64,000 bases of DNA from Streptomyces sp. NBC_01754 (GTDB lineage Bacteria > Actinomycetota > Actinomycetes > Streptomycetales > Streptomycetaceae), in NCBI RefSeq assembly GCF_035918015.1, contig NZ_CP109132.1, forward strand, positions 4,154,001 through 4,218,000, given 5' to 3'. Position numbers and translations under genes: made by a program. Shown here piece by piece: positions 52,538 to 62,177 of the stretch. The notes under the pieces were generated by a model. The model saw only the letters and a program-made list of their open reading frames with translations. It did no database searches and was not told where the DNA came from. The first letter of the stretch is position 1, and the number at the start of each line of letters is the position of its first letter.

Positions 52538-53214
52538 CCCGAGTGCTTGTCGTCGAGGATGAGGAATCCTTCAGCGACGCCCTGTCCTACATGCTCCGCA
52601 AGGAAGGGTTCGAGGTGGCCGTCGCGGCCACCGGTCCCGACGGCCTCGACGAGTTCGAGCGCAACGGCGCGGACCTCGTCCTGCTCGACCTGATGCTGCC
52701 CGGCCTGCCCGGTACGGAGGTCTGCCGGCAGCTGCGCGTCCGGTCGAACGTACCGGTGATCATGGTCACCGCGAAGGACAGCGAGATCGACAAGGTGGTC
52801 GGCCTGGAGATAGGAGCCGACGACTACGTGACCAAGCCGTTCTCCTCGCGGGAGCTGGTGGCCCGGATCCGCGCGGTCCTGCGCCGCCGCGGCGAGCCGG
52901 AGGAGGTCACCCCGGCGGCCCTGGAGGCCGGCCCGGTCCGGATGGACGTGGACCGCCACGTCGTCACGGTCTCGGGCACCAAGGTCGATCTGCCGCTGAA
53001 GGAGTTCGACCTGCTGGAGATGCTGTTGCGCAACGCGGGCCGGGTCCTGACCCGTATGCAGCTGATCGACCGGGTGTGGGGCGCGGACTACGTGGGCGAC
53101 ACCAAGACCCTGGACGTCCACGTCAAGCGGCTGCGCGCCAAGATCGAGCCGGACCCGGGCGCGCCGAGGTATCTGGTCACGGTGCGGGGGCTGGGCTACA
53201 AGTTCGAGCCGTAG
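52534..53214 (+). CDS. phoP: Phosphate response regulator PhoP (RegX3-like)
   Basis: 226 aa. Receiver domain with VLVVEDEESF, the phospho-acceptor LVLLDLMLPGLPG, VIMVTAKDSEIDKV and the K of VTKPFSS. An OmpR-type winged helix follows: KEFDLLEMLLRNAGRVLTR, DTKTLDVHVKRLRAKIE, 'YLVTVRGLGYKFEP'. It activates phosphate-scavenging genes and represses antibiotic synthesis. It is translationally coupled to phoR and followed by a strong terminator. Confidence 0.97.
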   Translation: MTRVLVVEDEESFSDALSYMLRKEGFEVAVAATGPDGLDEFERNGADLVLLDLMLPGLPGTEVCRQLRVRSNVPVIMVTAKDSEIDKVVGLEIGADDYVTKPFSSRELVARIRAVLRRRGEPEEVTPAALEAGPVRMDVDRHVVTVSGTKVDLPLKEFDLLEMLLRNAGRVLTRMQLIDRVWGADYVGDTKTLDVHVKRLRAKIEPDPGAPRYLVTVRGLGYKFEP

Positions 53215-53250
53215 GCCGGCCCGCGCCCGGGTGGCGCGCCGGTGCCCGAA

Positions 53251-53280
53251 GGGGGCGCCCTCCGGACGGAGGGCGCCCCC
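53251..53280. terminator. Terminator after phoP
   Basis: A 14-bp perfect stem GGGGGCGCCCTCCG / CGGAGGGCGCCCCC (53251-53264 and 53267-53280) with a 2-nt loop separates phoP from the convergent lipoprotein gene. Confidence 0.9.
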
Positions 53281-53301
53281 CTCACATGTGGGCCCCGCGG
53301 G

Positions 53302-53928
53302 TCACTCGGAGGAGCTTCCCTCGTCCGGCGTGGTCTCCGAGCCCGGTTCCTCGGTGCCGGAGGGCGACGCGGAGGAGCTGTCCGACGGGGAGGGCGTGGT
53401 CTGCGGCGACGGCAGGGAGCTCGGACCGAAGTCCTTGTAGCCGTCCTTCGCCGGGACGACCATGGCACCCAGCGTGACCTCGCCGGTCTCGCTGAAGGAG
53501 AACGCGACGGTCTGGACGTTGCCGTCCTGAGCGGCCTCGCGGCCGCTCTCGATCACGGCGGACGCGTTGCCCTTGCCGCCGAGGATCACCCGGCCGCCGG
53601 CCGGGATCACGACCGGGCCGTCACCCTCGGCGGGCTTCAACGTCACCGTGGCGTTCGTCCCCGGAAGCGTCACGGACTCCAGGGTCTCCGGCTTGGTGCC
53701 GTCGTTGAACACCGTGGCGGCGACCACGGCCGGACCCTCGGTGTCCTGGTCGGGCTGGGTGATGACGTTCACGTTCTGGATCTTCAGCTGGTCGACGGAG
53801 GTCGCCGCGTTGTCGGGCCTGACCTTGAGCGTCGGCGCGTCGTTGCCCGCAGCGCACGCGGACAGCGAGGCGATCGAGAACACGATGGCAGTGGCGGCGA
53901 GAGCGCCGTGTCGAAGGCTGCGGCTCAC
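53302..53928 (-). CDS. DUF461-like lipoprotein
   Basis: 208 aa from a GTG. Signal peptide MSRSLRHGALAATAIVFSIASLSACAAG with lipobox SLSAC, then a beta-sandwich-like domain (VRPDNAATSVDQLKIQNVNV, 'GPAVVAATVFNDGTKPETLE') that resembles the PCu(A)C/DUF461 family of exported proteins. The C-terminal 40 residues are Ser/Pro/Glu-rich and disordered. A possible copper-handling role follows from the family only. Confidence 0.82.
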   Translation of the reverse strand: MSRSLRHGALAATAIVFSIASLSACAAGNDAPTLKVRPDNAATSVDQLKIQNVNVITQPDQDTEGPAVVAATVFNDGTKPETLESVTLPGTNATVTLKPAEGDGPVVIPAGGRVILGGKGNASAVIESGREAAQDGNVQTVAFSFSETGEVTLGAMVVPAKDGYKDFGPSSLPSPQTTPSPSDSSSASPSGTEEPGSETTPDEGSSSE

Positions 53929-54566
53929 GGCGGCGGCAACTCCTTGAACGTTTCGGACGACGGACTTCGGACTCTGCGGACAGGAAGGCCGAGCGGCGTA
54001 AAGCCGCCCTAAGTGTGTGTCAGCGGGCTCAGGCTACCGAGCCGTCGTACCGCGTCCGCACCCGACCCGCCTCTCTGCGTGATCTCTCCCGACGGGACCG
54101 CCGTCCGCAGGTCCGGCGGCCCGGTCCGAACCGGATGATTCACGGCGTGTTCACATAACGTGCGTGATCGGAGCGTGATGAGTGACTGATGGGTTTTCCC
54201 GGGAGTGGCGCATTCCTTACCCATAATCCGCCCGGTGCTCGGCCGTTGATCAAATTCAATGGCCACGGAGACTAAGGGCCGTACGGGTGATCGATCTCCG
54301 AACGGAGTACGGAAAGTCGGCCATCCGGAACCCGGCAAAACGGGACGTTCAGCCCCTTCTGAGTGACTTCCGGTCGGTGTGACGCACGTGTTTCGCCGGA
54401 CCCGCACGGATGCTCCGACCTGCGAAAATCTCCTTCGCGAGGCCCTGCGCAGCACGTCCGTGTTGTTGTTGTCAAGCCCCGAGATATGCCCTGACCTGCG
54501 AAAACGCCATTCAGGAGAAGCGATTCTCGTGTTACTCTGGATAGCCACGGAAGGGGTACCTGTCAC
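53929..54566. other. Gene-free upstream region of carD
   Basis: 638 bp with no coding pattern. GACCTGCGAAAA occurs twice, at 54417-54428 and 54493-54504, 76 bp apart. TTGTCA (54467) and TTACTCTGGATAGCC (54534) are possible promoter elements for carD. It must also hold the divergent promoter of the DUF461-like lipoprotein. Confidence 0.55.
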
Positions 54567-55049
54567 ATGACGTTCAAGGTTGGCGACACCGTGGTCTATC
54601 CCCATCACGGGGCCGCGCTGATCGAGGCTATCGAAACTCGCCAGATCAAAGGCGTGGACAAGACCTACTTGGTGCTCAAGGTCGCCCAGGGCGACTTGAC
54701 CGTTCGCGTGCCGGCGGACAATGCGGAGTTCGTAGGCGTGCGCGACGTGGTCGGGCAGGACGGGCTGGACCGGGTCTTCGAGGTGCTGCGCGCACCGTAC
54801 GCCGAAGAGCCGACGAACTGGTCCCGTCGCTACAAGGCAAATCTCGAAAAGCTCGCCTCCGGCGATGTCATCAAGGTCGCCGAAGTGGTACGCGACCTGT
54901 GGCGCCGCGAGCGTGAGCGCGGACTCTCCGCAGGTGAGAAGCGCATGCTCGCCAAGGCCCGCCAGATTCTGGTGAGCGAGCTCGCCCTCGCGGAGAACAC
55001 CAACGAGGACAAGGCCGAGGCTCTGCTCGACGAGGTTCTCGCGTCCTGA
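54567..55049 (+). CDS. carD: CarD-family RNA polymerase-binding regulator
   Basis: 160 aa, the canonical length. The N-terminal RNAP-interaction domain begins [23 protein letters not shown] and the C-terminal DNA-binding helices include [24 protein letters not shown] and [19 protein letters not shown]. CarD stabilises the open complex at rRNA and many other promoters and is essential in mycobacteria. It precedes ispD and ispF in the usual actinobacterial order. Confidence 0.97.
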   Translation: MTFKVGDTVVYPHHGAALIEAIETRQIKGVDKTYLVLKVAQGDLTVRVPADNAEFVGVRDVVGQDGLDRVFEVLRAPYAEEPTNWSRRYKANLEKLASGDVIKVAEVVRDLWRRERERGLSAGEKRMLAKARQILVSELALAENTNEDKAEALLDEVLAS

Positions 55050-55374
55050 ACCGGTGACACACCGGCCCTGTGAATGTGCCGCGGTGCCCGTCGGCCGACC
55101 GTTTCCACGGTGGGTCGCCGGGTGCTGCGGCACATTGGGTTCCCGGTGGGTCCGCCGGAACCTGTGAATCCGCTCCCTGGTGCCGTCCGGCCGTCCCCTC
55201 GGCCGATCCCGACCGGGTCCCCGCTGCGACGTGCCCGACCAGGGGTCACGGAAGGGTTCCCGGTCAGGCCGAGGCGTCGAGCCCGGCTGTCCCCCCGCCT
55301 ACGGCCGGGGGCAACCAGGCCATACCCACGTCGGCCGGGAGGACAAACCTGCCGACGCTTCGGAGTGCAACCCG
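55050..55374. other. Gap after carD with two hairpins
   Basis: 325 bp. A short hairpin CCGGTG-ACA-CACCGG (55051-55065) follows the stop directly. A long imperfect stem AATGTGCCGC.../...GCGGCACATT (55073-55090 with 55119-55136) comes next. The rest is GC-rich and non-coding. Confidence 0.6.
55051..55136 (+). terminator. Terminator of carD (two stacked hairpins)
   Basis: The short stem CCGGTG/CACCGG (loop 3) and the long stem around 55073-55136 stand directly after the carD stop. Streptomyces terminators often lack a U-tract. Confidence 0.6.
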
Positions 55375-56139
55375 ATGTCATCGATGTCACCGACACCCGA
55401 CCGGCCACGCCCCTTCCGCACCGCCGCGGTGATCCCCGCCGCCGGCCGCGGAGTGCGGCTCGGCCCCGGAACGCCCAAGGCGCTGCGCGCGCTCGGCGGC
55501 ACCCCCATGCTGATCCACGCCGTCCGGGCCATGGCCGCGTCCCGCGCCGTGGGGCTCGTCGTCGTGGTCGCGCCTCCGGACGGCGCGCCGGAGGTCAAGA
55601 ACCTCGTCGACGCGCACGTCCTGCCCGAACACACCGACTACCTCGTCGTGCCGGGCGGTGCGACCCGCCAGGAGTCCGTGGCGCTCGGCCTCGCCGTGCT
55701 GCCCGAGGACGTCTCCGTCGTGCTCGTCCACGACGCCGCCCGGCCGCTGGTCCCCGTCGACACGGTGGACGCGGTCGTGGGGGCCGTACGGGACGGGGCA
55801 CCCGCCGTCGTTCCCGCTCTGCCCCTCGCGGACACCGTCAAGGAGGTCGGACCCGGATCGCCGGGCGAGCCGGAGCCGGTGCTCTCCACCCCGGTGCGGT
55901 CCCGGCTGCGTGCCGTGCAGACACCGCAGGGCTTCGACCGCGACACGCTGGTACGGGCACACACCGAGGTGGCCGTCGACGGCGAGGGGGCGACGGACGA
56001 CGCCGGGATGGTGGAGCGGCTCGGCTCGCCCGTCGTCGTCGTACCCGGGCACGAAGAGGCGTTCAAGGTGACCCGGCCGCTGGACATGGTCCTGGCCGAG
56101 GCCGTTCTCGCACGCCGGAGGGCGAACGATGGATTCTGA
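55375..56139 (+). CDS. ispD: 2-C-methyl-D-erythritol 4-phosphate cytidylyltransferase
   Basis: 254 aa from the ATG at 55375 (GGAGTG upstream); an in-frame ATG at 55384 is possible. The CTP-binding loop [21 protein letters not shown] is followed by [11 protein letters not shown] and [14 protein letters not shown], with the later '[10 protein letters not shown]'. It makes CDP-ME from MEP in the non-mevalonate isoprenoid pathway. The 3' end overlaps ispF by 11 bp. Confidence 0.97.
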   Translation: MSSMSPTPDRPRPFRTAAVIPAAGRGVRLGPGTPKALRALGGTPMLIHAVRAMAASRAVGLVVVVAPPDGAPEVKNLVDAHVLPEHTDYLVVPGGATRQESVALGLAVLPEDVSVVLVHDAARPLVPVDTVDAVVGAVRDGAPAVVPALPLADTVKEVGPGSPGEPEPVLSTPVRSRLRAVQTPQGFDRDTLVRAHTEVAVDGEGATDDAGMVERLGSPVVVVPGHEEAFKVTRPLDMVLAEAVLARRRANDGF

Positions 56140-56668
56140 AGCGGTACGCGGCCCGGGCCATGGACCCGGCACGGAGGGTCGGCTCGCACCCGTGATCCCG
56201 CAGGTCGGGATCGGGACCGACATCCACGCCTTCGAGGAGGGCCGGGAGCTCTGGTGCGCCGGGCTGCTCTGGGAGGGCGAGGGGCCCGGTCTGGCGGGGC
56301 ACTCGGACGCCGACGTGGTCGCTCACGCCGCGTGCAACGCCCTGTTCTCGGCCGCGGGACTCGGTGACCTGGGGCAGCACTTCGGCACCGGGCGCCCCGA
56401 GTGGTCCGGGGCCCCCGGGGTGAGGTTGCTCACCGAGGCGGCCCGGATCGTCCGTGCCGAGGGCTTCGGCATCGGCAACGTCGCCGTCCAGGTCGTGGGG
56501 CTCCGCCCGAAGATCGGCAAGCGGCGCGAGGAGGCCCAGAAGGTGCTCTCGGAGGCCGTCGGCGCCCCTGTCTCGCTCTCCGCCGCCACCTCGGACGGCC
56601 TCGGTTTCACCGGCCGGGGCGAGGGCGTCGCGGGCATCGCGACCGCCCTGGTGTACCGCACCGGCTGA
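56129..56668 (+). CDS. ispF: 2-C-methyl-D-erythritol 2,4-cyclodiphosphate synthase
   Basis: 179 aa from the ATG at 56129; a GTG at 56192 would give the canonical shorter start near [12 protein letters not shown]. Metal ligands are in GTDIHAFE (Asp, His) and the [11 protein letters not shown] motif; '[14 protein letters not shown]' and '[16 protein letters not shown]' are further signature blocks. It cyclises CDP-ME2P to MEcPP. It follows ispD with translational coupling. Confidence 0.96.
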   Translation: MDSEAVRGPGHGPGTEGRLAPVIPQVGIGTDIHAFEEGRELWCAGLLWEGEGPGLAGHSDADVVAHAACNALFSAAGLGDLGQHFGTGRPEWSGAPGVRLLTEAARIVRAEGFGIGNVAVQVVGLRPKIGKRREEAQKVLSEAVGAPVSLSAATSDGLGFTGRGEGVAGIATALVYRTG

Positions 56669-56900
56669 TCGGGGGCGCCCGGGCCCGCACGACCGGGGGC
56701 ACACCGGTGTCCGGCACCGGCTGTCCTGGGTGCCCGTCCCCGCACCACGTGTCCCGGGGGCCCGGTCCCGTACCGGCATCCCCGGGGCCGGCCCGCCGCC
56801 CCACCCGTCATCTTGTTGCGCATCAGTTGCACGTACGCTGAGAGGGCAGGTGTTCGCAGGTGATGTGCCCTGCGGCGGGTGAGAGCGAGGGTGAGGGTCA

Positions 56901-57518
56901 GTGGTGAGTGCGACGTCCGGGGCGACGGTGGCCAGGGTGCGGGACGCGTCGTCCGCCGTGGATCTCGCGGCCGGGCCGCAGGGCTACGTCCTGCGCACCG
57001 CCACCACCGAGGACGTCGGCGGTGCGCGGGCCGTGATGCTGGACACCGTCTACCACGACCTGCGCTCCGGCTACGTGCCCCGCTGGCACGCCGACATCAT
57101 CGACCTCGAAGGCGCCTATCTGCGGCCCGAGCGCTGCACGCTGCTGGTCGTGCGCCACGGCGACGAGGTCGTGGCGACCGGCGCGGTCCGCGACCGGGGC
57201 CCCCAGTCGCCGCCCAACCCCCGCTGGGTCGCCGACCGGTTCCCCTCCGGCTCGACCGCCCAGCTGTGCCGGATCTACGTACGCCCGGAGCACCGCAGGC
57301 ACGGCCTGGCCCGGTCGCTGGTGCGCGAACTCGGGGTGTTCGCCGCGGGCGCGGGCGGATACACCTCGCTCTACCTGCACACCGATCCGGCCGTCCCGGG
57401 CGCCGAGCCGTTCTGGCGCTCGATGGCGTACGAGGTCTGCGACGAGCGGCAGTTGCCGGGAGGGGGCCAGGGCATCGTCCACTTCGAACTGCCGATGCCC
57501 GCTCCCGTGGGACCGTGA
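56901..57518 (+). CDS. GNAT-family N-acetyltransferase
   Basis: 205 aa from a GTG. The GNAT core is seen in QLCRIYVRPEHRRHGLARSLVRELG (acetyl-CoA loop R-R-H-G-L-A) and a C-terminal 'PFWRSMAYEVCDERQL'. The N terminus is short and disordered. It lies 73 bp before the solute-binding lipoprotein gene and may belong with that transport operon, although no direct link is visible. Confidence 0.85.
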   Translation: MVSATSGATVARVRDASSAVDLAAGPQGYVLRTATTEDVGGARAVMLDTVYHDLRSGYVPRWHADIIDLEGAYLRPERCTLLVVRHGDEVVATGAVRDRGPQSPPNPRWVADRFPSGSTAQLCRIYVRPEHRRHGLARSLVRELGVFAAGAGGYTSLYLHTDPAVPGAEPFWRSMAYEVCDERQLPGGGQGIVHFELPMPAPVGP

Positions 57519-57561
57519 CCCCGCGTTCCGGTCCTACGAGATGCCAGATTCCACCATCAGA

Positions 57562-57576
57562 TGATAATCGTTTCCA
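57562..57576. promoter_or_regulatory. Zur-box-like site before the transport operon
   Basis: TGATAATCGTTTCCA agrees with the Streptomyces Zur consensus TGAAAATGATTTTCA at 11 of 15 positions and lies 15 bp before the start codon of the solute-binding protein, where Zur binding would block translation or promoter use. Confidence 0.5.
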
Positions 57577-57591
57577 TATAGGGTCTCCGTC

Positions 57592-59100
57592 ATGCCTACG
57601 TTCCGAAGCCGCCGATCACCGCTGCCGGTGATCGCCGCCGCCCTCCTCCTCCCGCTCGCCGCCTGCTCCTCCTCCGACGGCGACGAGGCGTCCGACGGCG
57701 GGCGGCTGCGGGTCGTCATGGCCTTCCCGCCCGCGCAGGCCATGTCCCCGTACGGCGACGACGCGGTCACCCTCAGCAGGCTCGCGGTCATCGAGGGCCT
57801 CACCACCCTCGACGAGAACGGTGCGCCGCAGCCCGCCCTCGCCACGTCCTGGAAGCGGGACAACGCCACCACCTGGACGTTCACCCTCCGCGACGCCGTC
57901 TTCCAGGACGGCTCGACGGTGGACGCCGACGCCGTGGTCCGCTCCCTCACCGCCGCGGGCAAGGCATCCCCGCTGCCCCGGGTGCTGTCCGACACCCGCC
58001 TGACGGCGACGGCCCAGGGCACGGACACCGTACGGATCGTCACCGGGGACGCCGATCCGCTCCTGCCGCAGCGGCTCGCCAACCCCTCGCTCACCATCCT
58101 GTCCGCCGGTGCCTACGAGGGCGGCAAGGTGAACCCCGCCGGGCACGCCACCGGCCCGTTCACCCTGACCCACGTCAAGGGTGTGGTGGCCGCCACCCTG
58201 AAGCGGAACGCCGACTACTGGGGCGACAAGGCGAAGGCCCCGGGCGTCGACGTCACCTTCGTCGCCGACGGCACCGCCCGCGCCAACGCCCTGCGCACGA
58301 AGGCCGTGGACGTCGCCGAGTACGTACCGATCTCCCAGGCCTCGCTGCTGGGCGACGGCCTCGTCCACGAGTTCCCCTCCGCCCGCACCAACGGCCTCTC
58401 GCTGAACACCCGGCACGGCGTCTTCGCCGACCCGGCCATGCGCGCCGCCGCACGGGAGGCCATCGACTCCCAGGCCCTCGCCGACGGCGTCTACGAAGGC
58501 CGTGCCGACAGGGCCCAGGGCCTCCTCGGCCCGGGCGTCCCCTGGGCCGCCGAGGAGCGCACCGCCCCCACGGACCGGGCGAAGGCGGCCGGAAAGGACG
58601 AGGTGGCCGCGACGAAGCAGATCGTCCTCGCCACCTACACCAACCGGCCCGAGCTCCCCGAGGTCGCGACGATCGTCGAGCAGCAGCTGACGAAGCGGGG
58701 CTTCACCGTCAAGCAGGTCGTACGTGACTACGCGCAGCTGGAGGCCGACGCCCTGGCCGGGAAGTACGACGCGTTCATCCAGGCCCGCAACACCCTCCTG
58801 GACACCGCCGACCCGGTCTCCTACCTCGCCTCCGACTTCACCTGCGACGGCAGCTTCAACATCTCCCAGCTCTGCGACCCGCGCGTCGACGCCGCCGTCG
58901 CCGAGGCGGCCTCCCTGGCCGGAACCGAGGAGCGCCACCGGGCGGAGATGACCGCCGAGGCCGCCGTGCTCGGTGCCGACGCCCTCGTACCACTCGTCCA
59001 CGAACGGTTCGTCCAGGGTTACGACGGCGACCGGGTCGAAGGCGTCGCGCTCGATCCGATGGAGCGCACCCTCATCACCGCCGACACCCGCGTCGGCTGA
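57592..59100 (+). CDS. ABC transporter solute-binding lipoprotein (SBP family 5)
   Basis: 502 aa. A lipoprotein signal (MPTFRSRRSPLPVIAAALLLPLAACSSS, lipobox LAAC) precedes a peptide/nickel-type binding protein: 'RLAVIEGLTTLDENGAPQPALA', 'ATTWTFTLRDAVFQDGSTVDADAV', and 'YDAFIQARNTLLDTADPVSYLAS'. Family 5 binds peptides, nickel-chelate or metallophores. The Zur-like site upstream favours a metal or metallophore ligand. It is 4 bp before the fused permease gene. Confidence 0.88.
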   Translation: MPTFRSRRSPLPVIAAALLLPLAACSSSDGDEASDGGRLRVVMAFPPAQAMSPYGDDAVTLSRLAVIEGLTTLDENGAPQPALATSWKRDNATTWTFTLRDAVFQDGSTVDADAVVRSLTAAGKASPLPRVLSDTRLTATAQGTDTVRIVTGDADPLLPQRLANPSLTILSAGAYEGGKVNPAGHATGPFTLTHVKGVVAATLKRNADYWGDKAKAPGVDVTFVADGTARANALRTKAVDVAEYVPISQASLLGDGLVHEFPSARTNGLSLNTRHGVFADPAMRAAAREAIDSQALADGVYEGRADRAQGLLGPGVPWAAEERTAPTDRAKAAGKDEVAATKQIVLATYTNRPELPEVATIVEQQLTKRGFTVKQVVRDYAQLEADALAGKYDAFIQARNTLLDTADPVSYLASDFTCDGSFNISQLCDPRVDAAVAEAASLAGTEERHRAEMTAEAAVLGADALVPLVHERFVQGYDGDRVEGVALDPMERTLITADTRVG

Positions 59101-59104
59101 CCGG

Positions 59105-60817
59105 ATGCGGTACCTGGGGCGGCGGCTGGCCGTCCTCGCGGCCGTCGTCGCCCTCATCGGCCTGCTGCCCTGGCTGACCCGCACCGATCCGGCCCTGACG
59201 ATCCTGCACGCCCGTTACGCGGACCGGCCGCCGACGCCTGCCGTCCTCGACGCGATCCGCGCCGAGACCGGGCTCGACGGCGGCCCGCCGCGCGTGCTGG
59301 GCGACTGGGCGGGCGGGCTGTTCCGGGGTGACCTGGGGGAGTCCTGGGTCTCCGGGGAACCCGTCGGCCCCGATGTGATGCCCGCCCTGGGTGTCTCCCT
59401 GACCCTCATGGGCTGCTCGCTCGCCGTCGCCCTGCTCCTCGCCCTCGCCCTCGCGGCCCCGACCCTGCGGCGGGGCGCGCGCCGCGGACTCGCCACCACC
59501 CGGGCCGGTGTCGGCGCCGCCGTCCTGGCCGCGCTGCCGGAATTCCTCCTCGCCGCGGTCCTGGCCACCCTCCTCGCCGTACAGCTCGGCTGGTTCCCCG
59601 CCCTGGGCTGGGGCGGCGCCGACCAGGCCGTGCTGCCCGCCCTGGCGATGGGGGTGCCGGCCGGTGCCCTGCTCGGGCGGCTGCTCGACGACGCCCTGCC
59701 CGCCGCCTTCGCCGAACCCTGGGCCCGCGCCGCCACCGCCGGCGGCATGCCGCCGCGCCGCATCGCGGCCCACGCCCTGCGCCGTACCGCCCCGGCCCTG
59801 CTCCCGCAGCTCGGCCTGATCGTCGTCGGACTGACGGGTGGCGCGGTCGCCGTCGAGACGCTGTACGCCATCCCCGGGCTCGGCGGCACCGCGCTGGCCG
59901 CCGCCCTAGCCCAGGACCTGCCCGTCCTCCAGGCCTGCGTCCTGCTGCTGCTCCTGCTGGGTCTCGCCGCCGGGCTCGCGGCCCGGCTCGGCTCCCGGGT
60001 CCTGCTCGGCCCGGCGCGTACGGCGGGGGCGCTGCCCGCGCTCACCGCGCCCGTGCTGCCCGTGCGGCGCGTGGTCACCGTCGCCGCCGTGGTCCTCGCC
60101 GCGCTCCTGGTCGCCCTCACCGTCGCGGGCCTGCTGCGCGACCCCCTGTCCGTCGACGCCGCCGCCCGCCTCGCCTCCCCCTCGGCCGCCCACCCGCTGG
60201 GCACCGACCAGCTGGGCCGCGACGTCCTCGCCCGGCTCGGCCACGGCGCCGCCCGGACCGTCCTCGTCGCGGTCGGCGTCGGCGCCGTCACCCTGTTGCT
60301 CGGCCTGGTCCTCGGGGCCATGCGGGCCGGAGCCCTCACCGAGACGGCCAACGCCCTGCCCGCCGTCCTGGCCGGCCTCGTCGTCGCCGGTGCCGTCGGG
60401 CCCGGCCCCGGGGGTGCCGCGGCGGCCGTCGCCGCCGTCGGCTGGGCGCCCCTCGCGGCCCACACCTCCGCGCTGTACACACAGGAGAAGGCCGCCCCGC
60501 ACATCGCCGCGTCCCTGGCCCTGGGCGCCGGGCGGGTCCACCTGCTGCGCCGCCACCTGCTGCCGGGTGTCGTCCCGCCGGTCGTGCGCCACGCCGTCCT
60601 GAGGATCCCCGCCGTCGCCCTGGCGCTCGCCTCGCTCGGCTTCCTCGGCCTGGGCACCCAGCCCCCGGCGCCCGAGTGGGGCCGCATGCTCTCGGAGAAC
60701 ATGCCCTACGCCGAACGGGCCCCCTGGGCCGTCCTCGCACCCGCCGCCGCCCTCGCCGCCCTCGGCGCGCTCGCGGTGCTCACCTCGGCGGCCGTACGCG
60801 CCAGGAGGCGGGTGTGA
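59105..60817 (+). CDS. Fused DppB-DppC-like ABC permease
   Basis: 570 aa. Two BPD_transp_1-type domains are joined in one chain. The first (residues 1-300) ends near VETLYAIPGLGGTALAAALAQDLP, and the second (300-570) starts around PLSVDAAARLASPSAAHPLGTDQLGRDVLAR, with 'EAA'-like coupling loops in 'RIAAHALRRTAPALLP' and 'LLRRHLLPGVVPPVVRHAVLRIP'. Normally DppB and DppC are separate genes. It overlaps the MFS gene by 4 bp. No ATP-binding subunit is present in the operon. Confidence 0.88.
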   Translation: MRYLGRRLAVLAAVVALIGLLPWLTRTDPALTILHARYADRPPTPAVLDAIRAETGLDGGPPRVLGDWAGGLFRGDLGESWVSGEPVGPDVMPALGVSLTLMGCSLAVALLLALALAAPTLRRGARRGLATTRAGVGAAVLAALPEFLLAAVLATLLAVQLGWFPALGWGGADQAVLPALAMGVPAGALLGRLLDDALPAAFAEPWARAATAGGMPPRRIAAHALRRTAPALLPQLGLIVVGLTGGAVAVETLYAIPGLGGTALAAALAQDLPVLQACVLLLLLLGLAAGLAARLGSRVLLGPARTAGALPALTAPVLPVRRVVTVAAVVLAALLVALTVAGLLRDPLSVDAAARLASPSAAHPLGTDQLGRDVLARLGHGAARTVLVAVGVGAVTLLLGLVLGAMRAGALTETANALPAVLAGLVVAGAVGPGPGGAAAAVAAVGWAPLAAHTSALYTQEKAAPHIAASLALGAGRVHLLRRHLLPGVVPPVVRHAVLRIPAVALALASLGFLGLGTQPPAPEWGRMLSENMPYAERAPWAVLAPAAALAALGALAVLTSAAVRARRRV

Positions 60818-62112
60818 CGGTCCGCACCGCCGGGACCGGGGAGGAGGCACCCGGCCTCAAGGCGTACATCCGGCTGCTGACCGCCACGCAGTGCGCCTTC
60901 AACATCGGCTTCTACGCCGTCCTGCCCTACCTCGCCGCCCACCTCGGCGACGGGCTCGGCATGGCGGGCTGGCTCGTCGGACTCGTCCTGGGGCTGCGCA
61001 CCTTCAGCCAGCAGGGCCTCTTCGTCGTCGGCGGCGCCCTCACCGACCGCCACGGCCCCCGCCCGGTCGTCCTGGCCGGGTGCGTACTGCGTATCGCCGG
61101 GTTCTGCTGGCTGGCCCAGGCGGGATCCACCGCCACCGTCATCGGGGCCGTCCTGCTCATCGGCTTCGCCGCCGCGCTGTTCTCGCCCGCCGTGGAATCC
61201 GAGACCGCCCGGGCCGCCGTCGCCCAGGAGCGCGCCACCGGCGCCCCGCGCGCCCAGGTCCTCGCCGTGTTCTCCGCCGCCGGACAGGCCGGGGCCTTCC
61301 TCGGACCGCTGCTGGGGACCCTGCTGCTGCTCCTGGGCGGCGGGTTCCGGGCCGCCTGCCTCGCCGGGGCCGTCGTCTTCGTCGGCGTACTGGCCGGGCA
61401 CGCCCGTCTGATGCCGCGCCGGCCACGCACCGTCCGCGAGCCCGGCGAACGGGCGGTGTTCTCCCGGGAGGTCTTCGCCAACCGGCCCTTCCTCCTGCTC
61501 TGTCTCACCTACAGCACCTACCTCGTCTCCTACAACCAGCTCTACCTGGCCCTGCCCGCCGAGGTGGAGCGCGCCACCGGGTCGCAGAGCGCGCTCGGCG
61601 TCCTCTTCGCGCTCTCCTCCCTGCTCGTGGTCGCCGCCCAGCTCCCCCTCACCCGCTGGTCCGCCCGCCGTATCGCCCCCAGGACCGCGCTCGTGGCGGG
61701 CCTGGCGGTCGTCGCGGCGGGCTTCGCGGCCGTCCCCCTCGCTCCGGGCGGGCCCGCCGGTCTGCTTCCCGGGGCGACGCTGGTCGTGCTGCTCACCCTG
61801 GGGCAGATGCTCCTGGTGCCGGCCGCGCGGGGCCTTGTACCGGATCTCGTCGAGGACCACCGCCTGGGCCTGGCCACCGGCGCCCTGTCCTCGGTCTCCG
61901 GACTGGCCGTCCTGCTGGGCAGCGCCGCCTCCGGCACGCTGCTGGACGCCCCGGGGCCCGTCCTGTGGGCCGTGCTCGCCGCCGTGCCGCTGGCCGGAGC
62001 GGGTTTGGCACTGGCCCTCCCGGGGCGGGCGCCGGTCCGCGTCGAGGCCGGAATCCGACCCCGGATCCCGGCCCCCGGCCCGAGCGGGGACGGCACGAAG
62101 CGCCGCCCGTGA
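60814..62112 (+). CDS. MFS transporter
   Basis: 432 aa from a GTG overlapping the permease stop (GTGA). About 12 helices, with the loop motif GALTDRHGPRPVVLAG and 'FANRPFLLLCLTYSTYLVSYNQLYLALPAEVERATG'. The last gene of the operon. In metallophore systems of the staphylopine type an MFS exporter pairs with an SBP/permease importer; this gene could be the exporter. The C terminus is Pro/Arg-rich. Confidence 0.88.
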   Translation: MTVRTAGTGEEAPGLKAYIRLLTATQCAFNIGFYAVLPYLAAHLGDGLGMAGWLVGLVLGLRTFSQQGLFVVGGALTDRHGPRPVVLAGCVLRIAGFCWLAQAGSTATVIGAVLLIGFAAALFSPAVESETARAAVAQERATGAPRAQVLAVFSAAGQAGAFLGPLLGTLLLLLGGGFRAACLAGAVVFVGVLAGHARLMPRRPRTVREPGERAVFSREVFANRPFLLLCLTYSTYLVSYNQLYLALPAEVERATGSQSALGVLFALSSLLVVAAQLPLTRWSARRIAPRTALVAGLAVVAAGFAAVPLAPGGPAGLLPGATLVVLLTLGQMLLVPAARGLVPDLVEDHRLGLATGALSSVSGLAVLLGSAASGTLLDAPGPVLWAVLAAVPLAGAGLALALPGRAPVRVEAGIRPRIPAPGPSGDGTKRRP

Positions 62113-62177
62113 GCCGTGCCGCGAGGTTTTTCCACAGGGGGCTCCGGGCACTGGCGCGGGCCCACTACCCTTGAGGG

